Of a stretch of DNA of 23,260 nucleotides, positions 6,612 to 13,110 are shown in pieces. Below the pieces are notes generated by a model. That model ran no database searches and had not been told where the DNA came from. It saw only the letters and a program-made list of their open reading frames with translations. The position numbers and the translations under genes were made by a program. This stretch comes from a virus, in IMG/VR virus record IMGVR_UViG_3300005664_000096, positions 1 to 23,260 of that record; one strand, written 5' to 3'. Position 1 is the first letter of the stretch, and the number at the start of each line of letters is the position of its first letter.

Positions 6612-7058
6612 ATGGAGCTAACCTACTACGGCAAAGTATCAGAAAGCGGGGAAATAAGCCTGCCTAAGCACATCCGCAAAGAGGTAGGCAAGCTGTTTAC
6701 TGGTAAGTCGATAGAGGTTGTTTTTCGACGCAAAAAGAAGCACCGGACGACAAGCCAAAACGCTTACTATTGGGCGGTTGTAGTTTCGCTGATCTTGGAA
6801 GAATTTGTTAATCTAGGCAACGACTTGCAAGCAGGGAATAAGGAGCATTTAGAACTGGTACATGGCATGTTGAAAGACATGTTTTTGCCCGCCAAAGAAG
6901 TTACGGACGCTGACGGGGTAGTGATCAACCTACCCCCCACTACACGGGATTTATCGACGCTTGAATTTATGGAATATTTAGAGAAGGTGTGCCAGTTTGC
7001 GGCTGAACGTTTGCAACTGGTAATCCCTGCACCGGAAACGCAAGGGGAATTTTGGTAG
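6612..7058 (+). CDS. NinB-like phage recombination protein
   Basis: This protein has 148 residues from ATG 6612; the open frame upstream covers the hairpin and is rejected. The N-terminus contains strand-rich M-E-L-T-Y-Y-G-K-V, then a basic stretch R-R-K-K-K-H-R-T-T-S-Q-N-A-Y-Y-W. This matches the R/K-rich, S-x-Q-N-x-Y-Y-W signature of NinB/Orf-family DNA-binding proteins in phages of this phylum. A helical segment with H-G-M-L-K-D-M-F-L-P follows, and the C-terminus is rich in aromatic and hydrophobic residues. NinB-type proteins assist recombination by binding single-stranded DNA. Position after the Sak4-like ATPase agrees. Confidence 0.68.
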   Translation: MELTYYGKVSESGEISLPKHIRKEVGKLFTGKSIEVVFRRKKKHRTTSQNAYYWAVVVSLILEEFVNLGNDLQAGNKEHLELVHGMLKDMFLPAKEVTDADGVVINLPPTTRDLSTLEFMEYLEKVCQFAAERLQLVIPAPETQGEFW

Positions 7059-7094
7059 TAATACCCGGCTCCGGTCGGGCTAAATAAATGAACG

Positions 7095-7601
7095 ATGATC
7101 TTAGACCACATTAGAGCCGAGCAAACAACCGACAGCACACGCGGAATCCTGATCCAACACGAAAAAGCAGAGTTTCCAGAATGGCTTTGCGATGTCCTTG
7201 AAGACGGCTACCGTAAAGTAAAAGAACACGGTAAGACGCGCATCGACGCGAAAACTTACTATGTTGTGCCAATCCAGTACGGACGCTTCTACGAGCGCTA
7301 TAACGAAGCGCACGGGCATAAGTTCGCCATTGCGCTAATGGATAAGCCAGGGGTTGACCGTGCAGGCCGTCACGGGAATGTGAGGGTGCATAAGCTCAAT
7401 AAGGTTACAGAAACGGAAGGATGTCCAGGTGTTGGGCAAATCAGGTATTCTAGCCTTGAAAAAAACTTTCACCTGCTTGCTGGCACTTCTACCCCGGCAT
7501 ACTTGCGCCTGTACAAGTTGCTGGAACCATACTACAACGAAGAAACGAAAGCCTTTTCGGAGGATATTTTTTGGCGGATCACAGAACAGTTTCACCAATG
7601 A
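7095..7601 (+). CDS. DUF5675-like protein, candidate cell-wall enzyme
   Basis: This protein has 168 residues from ATG 7095. The central motif is G-N-V-R-V-H-K (H99), then T-E-T-E-G-C-P-G-V-G (C110). This is the H...T-x-G-C-x-x-V-G arrangement of DUF5675-type proteins, which are common in phages and resemble L,D-transpeptidase-like Cys enzymes. Preceding residues (A-K-T-Y-Y-V-V-P and A-L-M-D-K-P-G-V) fit the strands before that motif. The N-terminal 50 residues are less typical. No signal peptide is visible, so if it acts on peptidoglycan it needs a holin or similar route. It overlaps the nuclease gene by ATGA. An enzyme role is inference from the motif. Confidence 0.6.
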   Translation: MILDHIRAEQTTDSTRGILIQHEKAEFPEWLCDVLEDGYRKVKEHGKTRIDAKTYYVVPIQYGRFYERYNEAHGHKFAIALMDKPGVDRAGRHGNVRVHKLNKVTETEGCPGVGQIRYSSLEKNFHLLAGTSTPAYLRLYKLLEPYYNEETKAFSEDIFWRITEQFHQ

Positions 7602-8107
7602 GTAGAGCCAACGCGATCACAAAAGCCATTATTGACCAAATCAACCTACAAGGATGTAAGGCGTTTCGGGTAAATACAATGGGCGTGTTTGATCTAAAAA
7701 CAGCCCTTGCAAAAATACACGAGCTTGTGATGTTCAACCAGATAAAGCGACTACCTAAACTGTCCGACTTTATCAAGGAAAACACAAGGCTCATTGAAGC
7801 GCTGAAAAAGAGTTACCGAACGTCAAGCGAGGAACTTGGAAAATCTGACATTATTGGCTACACGAAGCACGGCGTTTTTATTGCGGTTGAAATCAAAGCC
7901 AAAGGCGATCAACTTGATAAAGACGGCGGCTTCAATCAGGAGAACTTTTTAAAGGAAGTAGGCCAAAAAGGCGGCATTGCCTTTATCGTTGCCGAGGAAC
8001 CGGATAAGATCAAGCTACGTGTACTAGGCTCAAGCCAGCGAATAACGATTTGCCACCCTGACGACTTCCTGCGGCTGTTTCGGCTGAGGCTGGAAGAACC
8101 GTTTTAA
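7598..8107 (+). CDS. VRR-NUC family nuclease (PD-(D/E)XK)
   Basis: This protein has 169 residues from ATG 7598, which overlaps the preceding stop. Its core motifs are F-R-V-N near 23-26, G-K-S-D-I-I-G with D84, V-E-I-K with E98 and K100, and Q114 in F-N-Q-E-N-F-L. A beta strand I-A-F-I-V-A follows. This is the D...ExK...Q order of VRR-NUC enzymes, which process branched or flap DNA as Holliday-junction resolvase or structure-specific nuclease. A helical insertion (about 30-80) separates the N-terminal strand from the catalytic Asp. Its neighbours are recombination genes, so late resolution or packaging preparation is likely. Confidence 0.82.
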   Translation: MSRANAITKAIIDQINLQGCKAFRVNTMGVFDLKTALAKIHELVMFNQIKRLPKLSDFIKENTRLIEALKKSYRTSSEELGKSDIIGYTKHGVFIAVEIKAKGDQLDKDGGFNQENFLKEVGQKGGIAFIVAEEPDKIKLRVLGSSQRITICHPDDFLRLFRLRLEEPF

Positions 8108-8118
8108 AACCCATTGGA

Positions 8119-8277
8119 ATGAAAAAGTCATACATATTTTTTCTTTCGGCTTTTATTCTATTTGGGGCATCACAACTTGCAGATGATACCACCCGTAGGT
8201 TATTCGGGCTAACCCTATGTTGTATGTGTGTTTGCACTGGATTTATTTTAGCCGAAATTGAAAAACATAATCCATGA
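8119..8277 (+). CDS. Small membrane protein, 52 residues
   Basis: The ATG at 8119 opens a 52-codon frame beginning MKKSYIFFLSAFILFGASQ. Two hydrophobic segments (about 5-20 and 28-44) flank a short polar loop (A-D-D-T-T-R-R), and the second contains L-C-C-M-C-V-C. It looks like a two-pass inner-membrane protein. The stop overlaps the next ATG (ATGA at 8274-8277). It follows the nuclease and, two genes upstream, the DUF5675-like gene. It could be a small holin-like protein or an accessory membrane protein; this is inference from topology alone. Confidence 0.5.
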   Translation: MKKSYIFFLSAFILFGASQLADDTTRRLFGLTLCCMCVCTGFILAEIEKHNP

Positions 8278-8363
8278 AACTAGGAATCTTCATTTTGTTT
8301 CTGGCCTGGATGGCCTACACGTTTTCGGACGTTAAAATCAAACTGCCAACATGGAAAAGGTAG
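8274..8363 (+). CDS. Tiny single-pass membrane protein, 29 residues
   Basis: The ATG at 8274 overlaps the previous stop, and this frame's stop (8361-8363) overlaps the start of the next gene at 8351. The peptide starts MKLGIFILFLAWMAYTFSDV: one hydrophobic helix followed by a basic tail ending W-K-R. Overlaps on both sides support real translation, though the length is very short. No family is recognised. Confidence 0.4.
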   Translation: MKLGIFILFLAWMAYTFSDVKIKLPTWKR

Positions 8364-8830
8364 AAATGTTCACAGCAGAGGATGCAAAGGCGTGTGACTT
8401 CTTTGGAAGCACCCGCGAACCAAGAGACCCGCAGCCAAAGCGAATACCGTACAACGAAAGGAAGTGGCTCACAAACCATAAAGAAGAGCCAAAGAAACGT
8501 GCAAGCAGCCAGACCCGTACTGCCCGCAACTATTCCAGTCGCACAACCAACGAAGATGCCGCAGCGAAGGCACTCAAATTCGTCCAGGCACTAGGATATA
8601 ATTTATCCGCAAGACGCACACGTGAAGAACGGGCGCACTGGCGGGAAGGGTGGCATATCTTTTGTGTAGCGGTTCAGGTGCTTCACGTAAACTACACCCC
8701 CACCGGGATACGAAACGGGCTTGGAAGTTTTGACAGCGCGCCAAGTAGAGAAACCTTATCTTGCATGTTTGAAGCGTGTCGCACTGAGTCGAAATACTCG
8801 CACGTGCAGGTGAGAAAGATGTTAGGTTGA
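8351..8830 (+). CDS. Hypothetical protein, last gene of the early operon
   Basis: This protein has 159 residues from ATG 8351, overlapping the tiny membrane gene. The N-terminal half is polar, basic and apparently disordered (rich in Arg, Lys, Ser and Thr). From about residue 70 it becomes helical, with A-A-A-K-A-L-K-F-V-Q-A-L-G-Y-N and W-R-E-G-W-H-I-F-C-V-A-V-Q. The basic tail plus helical domain could be DNA-binding, for example a late regulator, but no known fold is recognised. It ends 30 bp before the stem of a strong terminator. Confidence 0.55.
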   Translation: MEKVEMFTAEDAKACDFFGSTREPRDPQPKRIPYNERKWLTNHKEEPKKRASSQTRTARNYSSRTTNEDAAAKALKFVQALGYNLSARRTREERAHWREGWHIFCVAVQVLHVNYTPTGIRNGLGSFDSAPSRETLSCMFEACRTESKYSHVQVRKMLG

Positions 8831-8859
8831 GTTTTTTCATAGTATGTTACCCAAATTGC

Positions 8860-8897
8860 AACGGGCTGGAATCGCAAGAAACCAGCCCGTTTTTTTT
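8860..8897 (+). terminator. Rho-independent terminator ending the early operon
   Basis: AACGGGCTGG (8860-8869) pairs perfectly with CCAGCCCGTT (8882-8891) around a 12-base loop, followed by an uninterrupted run of T to 8897. It works on the + strand. The reverse direction lacks a T-run. It separates the early + operon from the convergent late gene that ends at 8896. Confidence 0.9.
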
Positions 8898-9540
8898 AAA
8901 CAATATCAGTGTCTTTGTATTGGTTCCACATGTCATGAACTTGTTTGAATAATTCTAAGCTCCTGTCTTGTGTTTTCTTTTCGCACATATTATAAGTTGG
9001 ATGCAAAGCAGTGTGCGCCATAATCGGATGTCCGAAGCGATACAAACCAATCTGGAACCGCACAAGGTTGTTAAACTGCATTGATCGGTAGAAGTCACTA
9101 GGCAGTCGTTTACCATTCAATACGTCGCCAAAGTAGTCAACTGACTTACGACGCAAATCAAGCTCGTTCATTTCCTTCACATCGCCATTTGCCCACTTAA
9201 TAGGCTTCGTTGGCGCTGGTAACTTGGTAAGTGCTTTTGGTTGTGGCGCTGTTAAAATCGGTTTTGGTTCAAATGCCCTTGCGCTTTGCTCCTGTTCGGC
9301 GACTTTGTTTTTTAGATCGCGCTCGACGGTTGGAATGTACCCTGTCATTGCTGGTTCTGGCAACTGTTCGATTTTCTCGATAGGTTGTTCTTCTGTTTTT
9401 TTTTCCGCCCTGCGTTGCAATTCAGCCTCGCAATCAGCTTTGATTTTCAAATACAGATCTTTACCTGTTTTCTTGTAAGAGGCGCTCATTTTAATTATGT
9501 GCGCTCTGATTTCTTCGTTGGTTTTGTTTTCGATGTTCAT
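8896..9540 (-). CDS. Hypothetical protein at the end of the late module
   Basis: This protein has 214 residues. The N-terminal third is a charged helix (N-E-E-I-R-A-H-I-I-K-M, then E-A-E-L-Q-R-R-A-E-K-K), the middle is a Pro/Lys/Ala-rich linker, and the C-terminal 80 residues form a more ordered block with F-Y-R-S-M-Q-F-N-N-L-V-R-F and H-P-T-Y-N-M-C-E-K-K. There is no signal peptide, membrane segment or recognised family. The start ATG overlaps the stop of the small gene upstream (ATGA at 9537-9540), placing it in the same unit as the EF-hand membrane protein. Confidence 0.55.
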   Translation of the reverse strand: MNIENKTNEEIRAHIIKMSASYKKTGKDLYLKIKADCEAELQRRAEKKTEEQPIEKIEQLPEPAMTGYIPTVERDLKNKVAEQEQSARAFEPKPILTAPQPKALTKLPAPTKPIKWANGDVKEMNELDLRRKSVDYFGDVLNGKRLPSDFYRSMQFNNLVRFQIGLYRFGHPIMAHTALHPTYNMCEKKTQDRSLELFKQVHDMWNQYKDTDIV

Positions 9541-9665
9541 CCTACAAATTCTTTTGATTCAATTAAAGTTTTGATTTCCTCTTTGACCTCAAGCAGTAAT
9601 GCACCGCCAATATAGTCCATTGAAAGTCGAAGCATTTCAATTTCGTAATCAATAAGGTCATTCAA
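9537..9665 (-). CDS. Small helical protein with uncertain start
   Basis: An open frame ends at TGA 9537-9539, overlapping the next gene's ATG. From TTG 9665 it gives 42 residues (L-N-D-L-I-D-Y-E-I-E-M-L-R-L, then L-L-L-E-V-K-E-E-I-K); an internal ATG at 9635 would give 32. Upstream the frame stays open into the end of the membrane-protein gene and reads V-A-A-V-V-Q-P-V-T-P-E-L-E-Q-E-D, which looks coding, yet contains no ATG, GTG or TTG. The true start may be a rare codon, or ribosomes may enter from the upstream gene. Acidic and helical; no family. Confidence 0.45.
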   Translation of the reverse strand: MNDLIDYEIEMLRLSMDYIGGALLLEVKEEIKTLIESKEFVG

Positions 9666-9709
9666 GTCTTCTTGTTCTAGTTCAGGGGTAACGGGTTGAA
9701 CTACCGCCG

Positions 9710-10783
9710 CTACCCCGCCAGAAAACCCGCCTGGGCTGCTGCATCTACGTCGCGGTAGTCAATTGAGCCGTCTCCATTTGCGTCAACTGGATTCCTTCCA
9801 AGGTATCGAAACACGCGAATGATACGAAAGGCACCAGCGATGACCTTTAAGATGAAGCCAAACATAACCATCACATAGGCTACGCCCTCAGAGCGGGCAT
9901 TATTGGCGGCTTCTATCTTCTCGTTTGTAGCGGAAAGTGTAGCGTCGTTTTCAGCGGTTGCCGTTGAACTGTATTCAAGGTCTTTTACCTGCTGCTTCCT
10001 TAGTGCTACTTTGTTTGTCTCAAGTTCATCTAACTGAGCGGCCAAATCTCTCAGCCTTTTTGATTTTTTAAAGGCCGGGTTCAGTTTCTTTTGAAAAAAC
10101 CAAGCGTTTTTCTTTTCGTACAATTCAATTCCTTTGTCGTACCCGCTTGCAATCCTACGCCTTTCCTGTTCAATGGCCTTTTGGGTAGATTGAATGTCGA
10201 TTTGATTTGCGGTTATTGCAGTCGTTACCGCCGCTATCCTTGCGCCTTCCTGGGCTGCGAAAACGTTTCTTAGACTATCCGTATTTAGCTTCTTTTCTTT
10301 TTTCGCCATGTCTGCCGCCGGGGTTTTGATGATCTGGACTTGATAATAGTCAAAGACGTAAATCCCAATGCAAAGCGCCGATATAAAAACCCATTCAAGA
10401 TTTTGATTTATGCGCATAAACCAATTAAATGGTGTAGCCCTATTTGCTTTACTTAATGCCCTGCCAAAAACAATCTTAGCCCCTACCATCAAGTCAAATA
10501 CTGATTTTTGGATAAGGTCTTTCAACACAAGATCAGTCACGACAGCGGATGCAATAAAGCAAAACAATGCCGCAAGAATTTTGAAAGGCAACCAGTCGGC
10601 TAGATTGCCAGCCGTCACCCATCCGAATAAAGCTGCCCCGCCGGATGAAACAAAAGCAACGACATACAGCGCCCATATTTCGCCCATGTGGTAGTATTTA
10701 TCAATCCGCTCCTCATCCTTCTGTGGGTCTATTTTTTTGTAGGAAAACGGGGCTTTGATGTAGTCAAATAACGTCCTTTTCAT
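9710..10783 (-). CDS. Multi-pass membrane protein with coiled coil and C-terminal EF-hand
   Basis: This 357-residue protein has three N-terminal hydrophobic segments (about 36-58, 65-87 and 130-149), a long charged helical region (about 157-295) rich in Lys, Glu, Ala and Gln that suggests a coiled coil, and a fourth hydrophobic segment (about 301-323). The last 25 residues contain a complete EF-hand/dockerin-like calcium loop, D334-A-N-G-D338-G-S-I-D342-Y-R-D345, with ligands at positions 1, 3, 5, 7, 9 and 12. It has its own promoter (10872-10903). No family is recognised. The location beyond the late operon terminator and the membrane topology suggest a host-envelope function such as exclusion or lysis control; that part is inference. 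Confidence 0.7.
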   Translation of the reverse strand: MKRTLFDYIKAPFSYKKIDPQKDEERIDKYYHMGEIWALYVVAFVSSGGAALFGWVTAGNLADWLPFKILAALFCFIASAVVTDLVLKDLIQKSVFDLMVGAKIVFGRALSKANRATPFNWFMRINQNLEWVFISALCIGIYVFDYYQVQIIKTPAADMAKKEKKLNTDSLRNVFAAQEGARIAAVTTAITANQIDIQSTQKAIEQERRRIASGYDKGIELYEKKNAWFFQKKLNPAFKKSKRLRDLAAQLDELETNKVALRKQQVKDLEYSSTATAENDATLSATNEKIEAANNARSEGVAYVMVMFGFILKVIAGAFRIIRVFRYLGRNPVDANGDGSIDYRDVDAAAQAGFLAG

Positions 10784-10871
10784 TTGTGAAATATTTTTAC
10801 GTGGTTGCCTAATGTTTCCTTAAATTTTTCCCTTACGTGAAATTTTGCGGAAAAACTGCGGAAATAATTCT

Positions 10872-10903
10872 CAAATCTATTTAAACAAATTCAAGAATGC
10901 AAA
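10872..10903 (-). promoter_or_regulatory. Bacteroidota-type promoter for the EF-hand membrane protein
   Basis: Read on the - strand: TTTG (10903-10900), 20 bp, then TAGATTTG (10879-10872). This is an exact match to TTTG-N19/20-TAnnTTTG. The gene start at 10783 leaves a leader of roughly 80 bases. No AATACC/GGTATT operator overlaps it, so it is regulated differently from the divergent + promoter at 10958-11006. Confidence 0.75.
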
Positions 10904-10957
10904 TAAATTTTAACGACCGTTCGATAAAATCTTAAAATATTTTCCCCAACTTGAAAA

Positions 10958-11006
10958 AATACCATGTTTTAGGTATTGGAAGGCAACGATAGGCGGACTA
11001 TTTTTG
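10958..11006 (+). promoter_or_regulatory. Promoter/operator element 3 (AATACC-N8-GGTATT plus -7 box)
   Basis: AATACC lies at 10958-10963, the spacer ATGTTTTA at 10964-10971 and GGTATT at 10972-10977. The -33-like ATTG overlaps the right half-site, and TATTTTTG at 10999-11006 matches TAnnTTTG exactly, again 27 bp from the start of GGTATT. It drives the small + genes at 11025 and 11282, which lie inside the - strand late region. Confidence 0.82.
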
Positions 11007-11024
11007 TGAGGTAATCAAAAACAA

Positions 11025-11222
11025 ATGATCATGCACTTTAGCCATACCAAAGAATTTTATGACCTGATGGGTGAATTTGAAAAAGTCTTTAATCACAAAA
11101 GACTAGACAGAGAAGATAAGTCAATATGGCCAAAACAAAGGTATTATCAAGACTGGTCGACAAACGATTTATTCTGTGCCTACCTTCATGGTTATCAAAA
11201 CGGTCGATCTGTTTATATGTAA
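11025..11222 (+). CDS. Small moron-like protein
   Basis: This protein has 65 residues from ATG 11025; an ATG at 11031 is an alternative. It contains M-H-F-S-H-T-K-E-F-Y-D-L-M-G-E-F and ends D-W-S-T-N-D-L-F-C-A-Y-L-H-G-Y-Q-N-G-R. The final A-Y-L-x-G-Y-x-x-G-R pattern recurs in many small phage proteins, but I assign no function. It is soluble and mixed-charge. Its own promoter/operator lies 19 bp upstream, and a terminator follows the next gene. It is therefore an independent unit of opposite polarity to the surrounding late genes. Confidence 0.65.
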   Translation: MIMHFSHTKEFYDLMGEFEKVFNHKRLDREDKSIWPKQRYYQDWSTNDLFCAYLHGYQNGRSVYM

Positions 11223-11234
11223 TTTAACCACCAA

Positions 11235-11265
11235 CCCCGCCGCAACCAAGCCGGGAGTGGCGGGG
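11235..11265 (+). promoter_or_regulatory. Leader hairpin between two moron-like genes
   Basis: CCCCGCC (11235-11241) pairs with GGCGGGG (11259-11265). An A-rich stretch and the ATG at 11282 follow. There is no T-run, so it is not a classical terminator. It resembles the stems upstream of other genes in this window and may modulate translation or mRNA processing. Confidence 0.4.
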
Positions 11266-11281
11266 GAAAATCAAAGGAAAT

Positions 11282-11476
11282 ATGGAAAGTTATCACAAAC
11301 TCACCTACGACCTAATCCCGGGGCAAACCGACCGGGAAAAATACAATAGTATGTTATTGATTGTCGAGCTTTTAAACGACTTGTCCTTTCCGAAAAGAGG
11401 CGATGAAAAAAGCTTGATAGACTTGATTGAAAAGGCGCTTGAAATATCCGATCACTACATTGAGGTCAGAAAATAA
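11282..11476 (+). CDS. Small moron-like helical protein
   Basis: This protein has 64 residues from ATG 11282, preceded by AAAGGAAAT. The sequence M-E-S-Y-H-K-L-T-Y-D-L-I-P-G-Q is followed by two probable helices (N-S-M-L-L-I-V-E-L-L-N-D-L and S-L-I-D-L-I-E-K-A-L-E-I). It is soluble, mildly acidic and of no known family. It is co-transcribed with the 65-residue gene upstream from element 3 and ends 6 bp before the stem of a terminator. Confidence 0.6.
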   Translation: MESYHKLTYDLIPGQTDREKYNSMLLIVELLNDLSFPKRGDEKSLIDLIEKALEISDHYIEVRK

Positions 11477-11482
11477 ATACAA

Positions 11483-11510
11483 GGGGCTGCCAAGTCTCCC
11501 AGGCAGCCCC
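11483..11510. terminator. Bidirectional terminator between moron-like unit and late operon
   Basis: GGGGCTGCC (11483-11491) pairs with GGCAGCCCC (11502-11510). On the - strand the stem is followed by TTGTATTTATTTT. On the + strand the flank is A-rich, so + strand termination is less certain. It lies between convergent gene ends at 11476 (+) and 11540 (-), and probably ends the long late - transcript. Confidence 0.75.
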
Positions 11511-11539
11511 AAAACAACCACAATTTTTAAGGTTACTAC

Positions 11540-11851
11540 TTACCCTTCAACCTGAGGCTCTGGTTCCGGTTCTGGATTCACAGCGGCCACCGCTTCCAGC
11601 TTTTCGGCTGCCAGTTTCAGCGCTTCCGAAATTTCAAATTCATCCTTTGCGCTCAACCCGCCCGCCTCAATCTGAGCGGCAAGACGTTTCAAGTCTTCGG
11701 CAATGTTGTTGGTTGCTTCATCCACGCGAGTCAGCAGGTCTTTAAATTCTTGCAAATTTGCCATAATGGTTTGGATTTGTCGGCCTTGGTTTTTGAGCAT
11801 GTCCAGCGCTACGATAAGCAGCACCAAGATAGCCCCTTGTACAATAGCCAT
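11540..11851 (-). CDS. Small membrane protein with coiled coil
   Basis: This protein has 103 residues. One N-terminal hydrophobic helix (about 3-18, A-I-V-Q-G-A-I-L-V-L-L-I-V-A-L) is followed by a long charged helical stretch (20-92; L-K-N-Q-G-R-Q-I-Q-T-I, then A-A-Q-I-E-A-G-G-L) and a P-E-P-E-P-E-P tail. The layout of a single membrane anchor with a coiled coil recalls i-spanin-like or holin-accessory proteins, but no lipobox or diagnostic motif is present. It is the last gene before the terminator and lies two genes downstream of the holin, so a lysis-related role is possible. Confidence 0.55.
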   Translation of the reverse strand: MAIVQGAILVLLIVALDMLKNQGRQIQTIMANLQEFKDLLTRVDEATNNIAEDLKRLAAQIEAGGLSAKDEFEISEALKLAAEKLEAVAAVNPEPEPEPQVEG

Positions 11852-11862
11852 TTGGTTTAAGT

Positions 11863-12513
11863 TTAAACGGTTTCGATTTTCTTGATGGTCACCTCATAAC
11901 CATTAATTACAAAGGTCTTGGTTCCATCTACAGCAGACGCAGAAACAGCCCGCAGCGCTTCGCCTTCACTTGGATTTACAAACGACCGCCACAGTGACTT
12001 AAGCGCACCCAAGATGAATAACGATAGGGTAGTATCCGCCTTTGCTGCATTTAGGTTACCCCCAATGAAATCATCAATCACCAGCTTTTCCAATTCAGGC
12101 TTTTCAAGTTCGCCTCTGGTGAATACTGAAATTTGCTCGTTGTCTGGCTTGATTTCATCCGTTAACAAAAGCCCGATTTGCTTGGTTGAGTCAGCCAAAT
12201 ACTGAACCATTGCCCGATTGTAGGCTTGACCGATTCGAGTAATTACGGGCTGGAACAAGCGGAACAAAAACGGGATCATGAATAGTTGCAAGTAGCGCAA
12301 CCAAATGCCGGGGATTTGCTGTTTGTTCGGGATGTTGTCACCCATCGCGTCGATGGTTTCAATGAAATACGGCGCCGTTACGGTGACAATTTCTTCCTCT
12401 GGGCTTCCATCGGGTAGGCGCTTTTCCAATGCACTGCGCAAAGTGTTGATGCCAAGTTTACCGATAAACGATAGGACAATGTTCCAACCTTTTTCAATTG
12501 CTTCTTTAGCCAT
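11863..12513 (-). CDS. Hypothetical phage late protein
   Basis: This protein has 216 residues. The N-terminus is amphipathic (K-G-W-N-I-V-L-S-F-I-G-K-L-G-I). A hydrophobic stretch near 73-90 (L-R-Y-L-Q-L-F-M-I-P-F-L-F-R-L-F) could be membrane-associated but is short for a clear helix. The C-terminal part is beta-like (T-F-V-I-N-G-Y-E-V-T-I-K). No family is recognised. It lies between the holin and the small coiled-coil membrane protein, 11 bp from the latter, so the three may act together at the envelope. Confidence 0.55.
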   Translation of the reverse strand: MAKEAIEKGWNIVLSFIGKLGINTLRSALEKRLPDGSPEEEIVTVTAPYFIETIDAMGDNIPNKQQIPGIWLRYLQLFMIPFLFRLFQPVITRIGQAYNRAMVQYLADSTKQIGLLLTDEIKPDNEQISVFTRGELEKPELEKLVIDDFIGGNLNAAKADTTLSLFILGALKSLWRSFVNPSEGEALRAVSASAVDGTKTFVINGYEVTIKKIETV

Positions 12514-12520
12514 TGTTTTA

Positions 12521-12552
12521 TTTGTTTTTGTGGTATGAAAAGTTTAAATTTG
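12521..12552 (+). promoter_or_regulatory. Possible + strand promoter in a late intergenic gap
   Basis: TTTG (12521-12524), 20 bp, then TAAATTTG (12545-12552) matches the Bacteroidota promoter exactly. It points into the gap before the holin gene's 3' end, which contains a + strand stem-loop with a T-run at 12651-12677. The A/T-rich leader of the - strand gene starting at 12513 could mimic such a motif by chance. Confidence 0.4.
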
Positions 12553-12650
12553 TTTCGATAGCCGTTTGAGGCGAACGTATTTTCGTGTAAGTGATTACTG
12601 ATTCGTTTTTATTGGAAAAGGGAAAAATGATATGGGTTTTAGGTGTTACT

Positions 12651-12677
12651 AGCCGGGTGGAAACATTCGGCTTTTTT
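12651..12677 (+). terminator. Small + strand terminator-like hairpin
   Basis: AGCCG (12651-12655) pairs with CGGCT (12668-12672), extendable by two G-T pairs, followed by T residues to 12677. No + strand gene of convincing quality precedes it. It fits only a short untranslated transcript from the possible promoter at 12521-12552. It also overlaps the 3' end of the holin gene on the other strand. Confidence 0.5.
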
Positions 12678-13110
12678 ATTCCTCTTTTTCAAATTCTTCC
12701 TCCTCTTCCTCAACGGGCTTTTTCTTCCCTGGCAACAAACCACCAATCTGCTGGAAGATGTTCACCCCCGACACCGTGCGCGTGTTCTCCAATATGCTTT
12801 TTAGCTCCGTTACGCAAATCGCCGCCGCCGCTGTGTAGGTTACAGGAATGCCGGGAACGAATACCACCCGCACACCTTCACAAGCGAGGATCGAAACCAT
12901 ATAGACCGCGATCTTTTGAGATGTTCGGTAAAAGGTTGGAGCTTGAAAGTCTTCCCCCCGTTTTTTTGCTGCCAGCACACCCGTTATGGTGTCTGCAATT
13001 ACCAAAGCAATAGCGGTAGCAATAAAAGGCCATATAGGCATAATGAAGCCTAAAGCAAGGCCACATAGGCCGCCAAATACAGCTTCTAAAGTGTTCCAAA
13101 TCTTGTTCAT
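12676..13110 (-). CDS. Phage holin (holin_4-like)
   Basis: This protein has 144 residues from ATG 13110 (MNKIWNTLEAVFGG). The open frame extends upstream but without signs of coding. Hydrophobic segments lie at about 8-23, 25-42, 66-77 and 85-101. D40-x-x-T-G, then a basic loop, S-Q-K-I-A-V-Y and E-L-K-S-I-L-E-N-T fit the conserved features of phage holin family 4. Holins open the inner membrane at the end of infection so that a cell-wall enzyme can reach peptidoglycan. The tail is strongly acidic (V-E-E-E-E-E-E-F-E-K-E-E). The candidate wall enzyme (DUF5675-like) lies far away in the early operon. Confidence 0.75.
   Translation of the reverse strand: MNKIWNTLEAVFGGLCGLALGFIMPIWPFIATAIALVIADTITGVLAAKKRGEDFQAPTFYRTSQKIAVYMVSILACEGVRVVFVPGIPVTYTAAAAICVTELKSILENTRTVSGVNIFQQIGGLLPGKKKPVEEEEEEFEKEE

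Noticed and set aside
12591-13013. A 140-codon + strand open frame opposite the holin gene
   Set aside because: It starts at a GTG/TTG-type codon, is antisense to a convincing holin over most of its length, and its amino-acid content (many Pro, Cys and Ser) looks like a shadow frame. The hairpin terminator at 12651 would also interrupt it.
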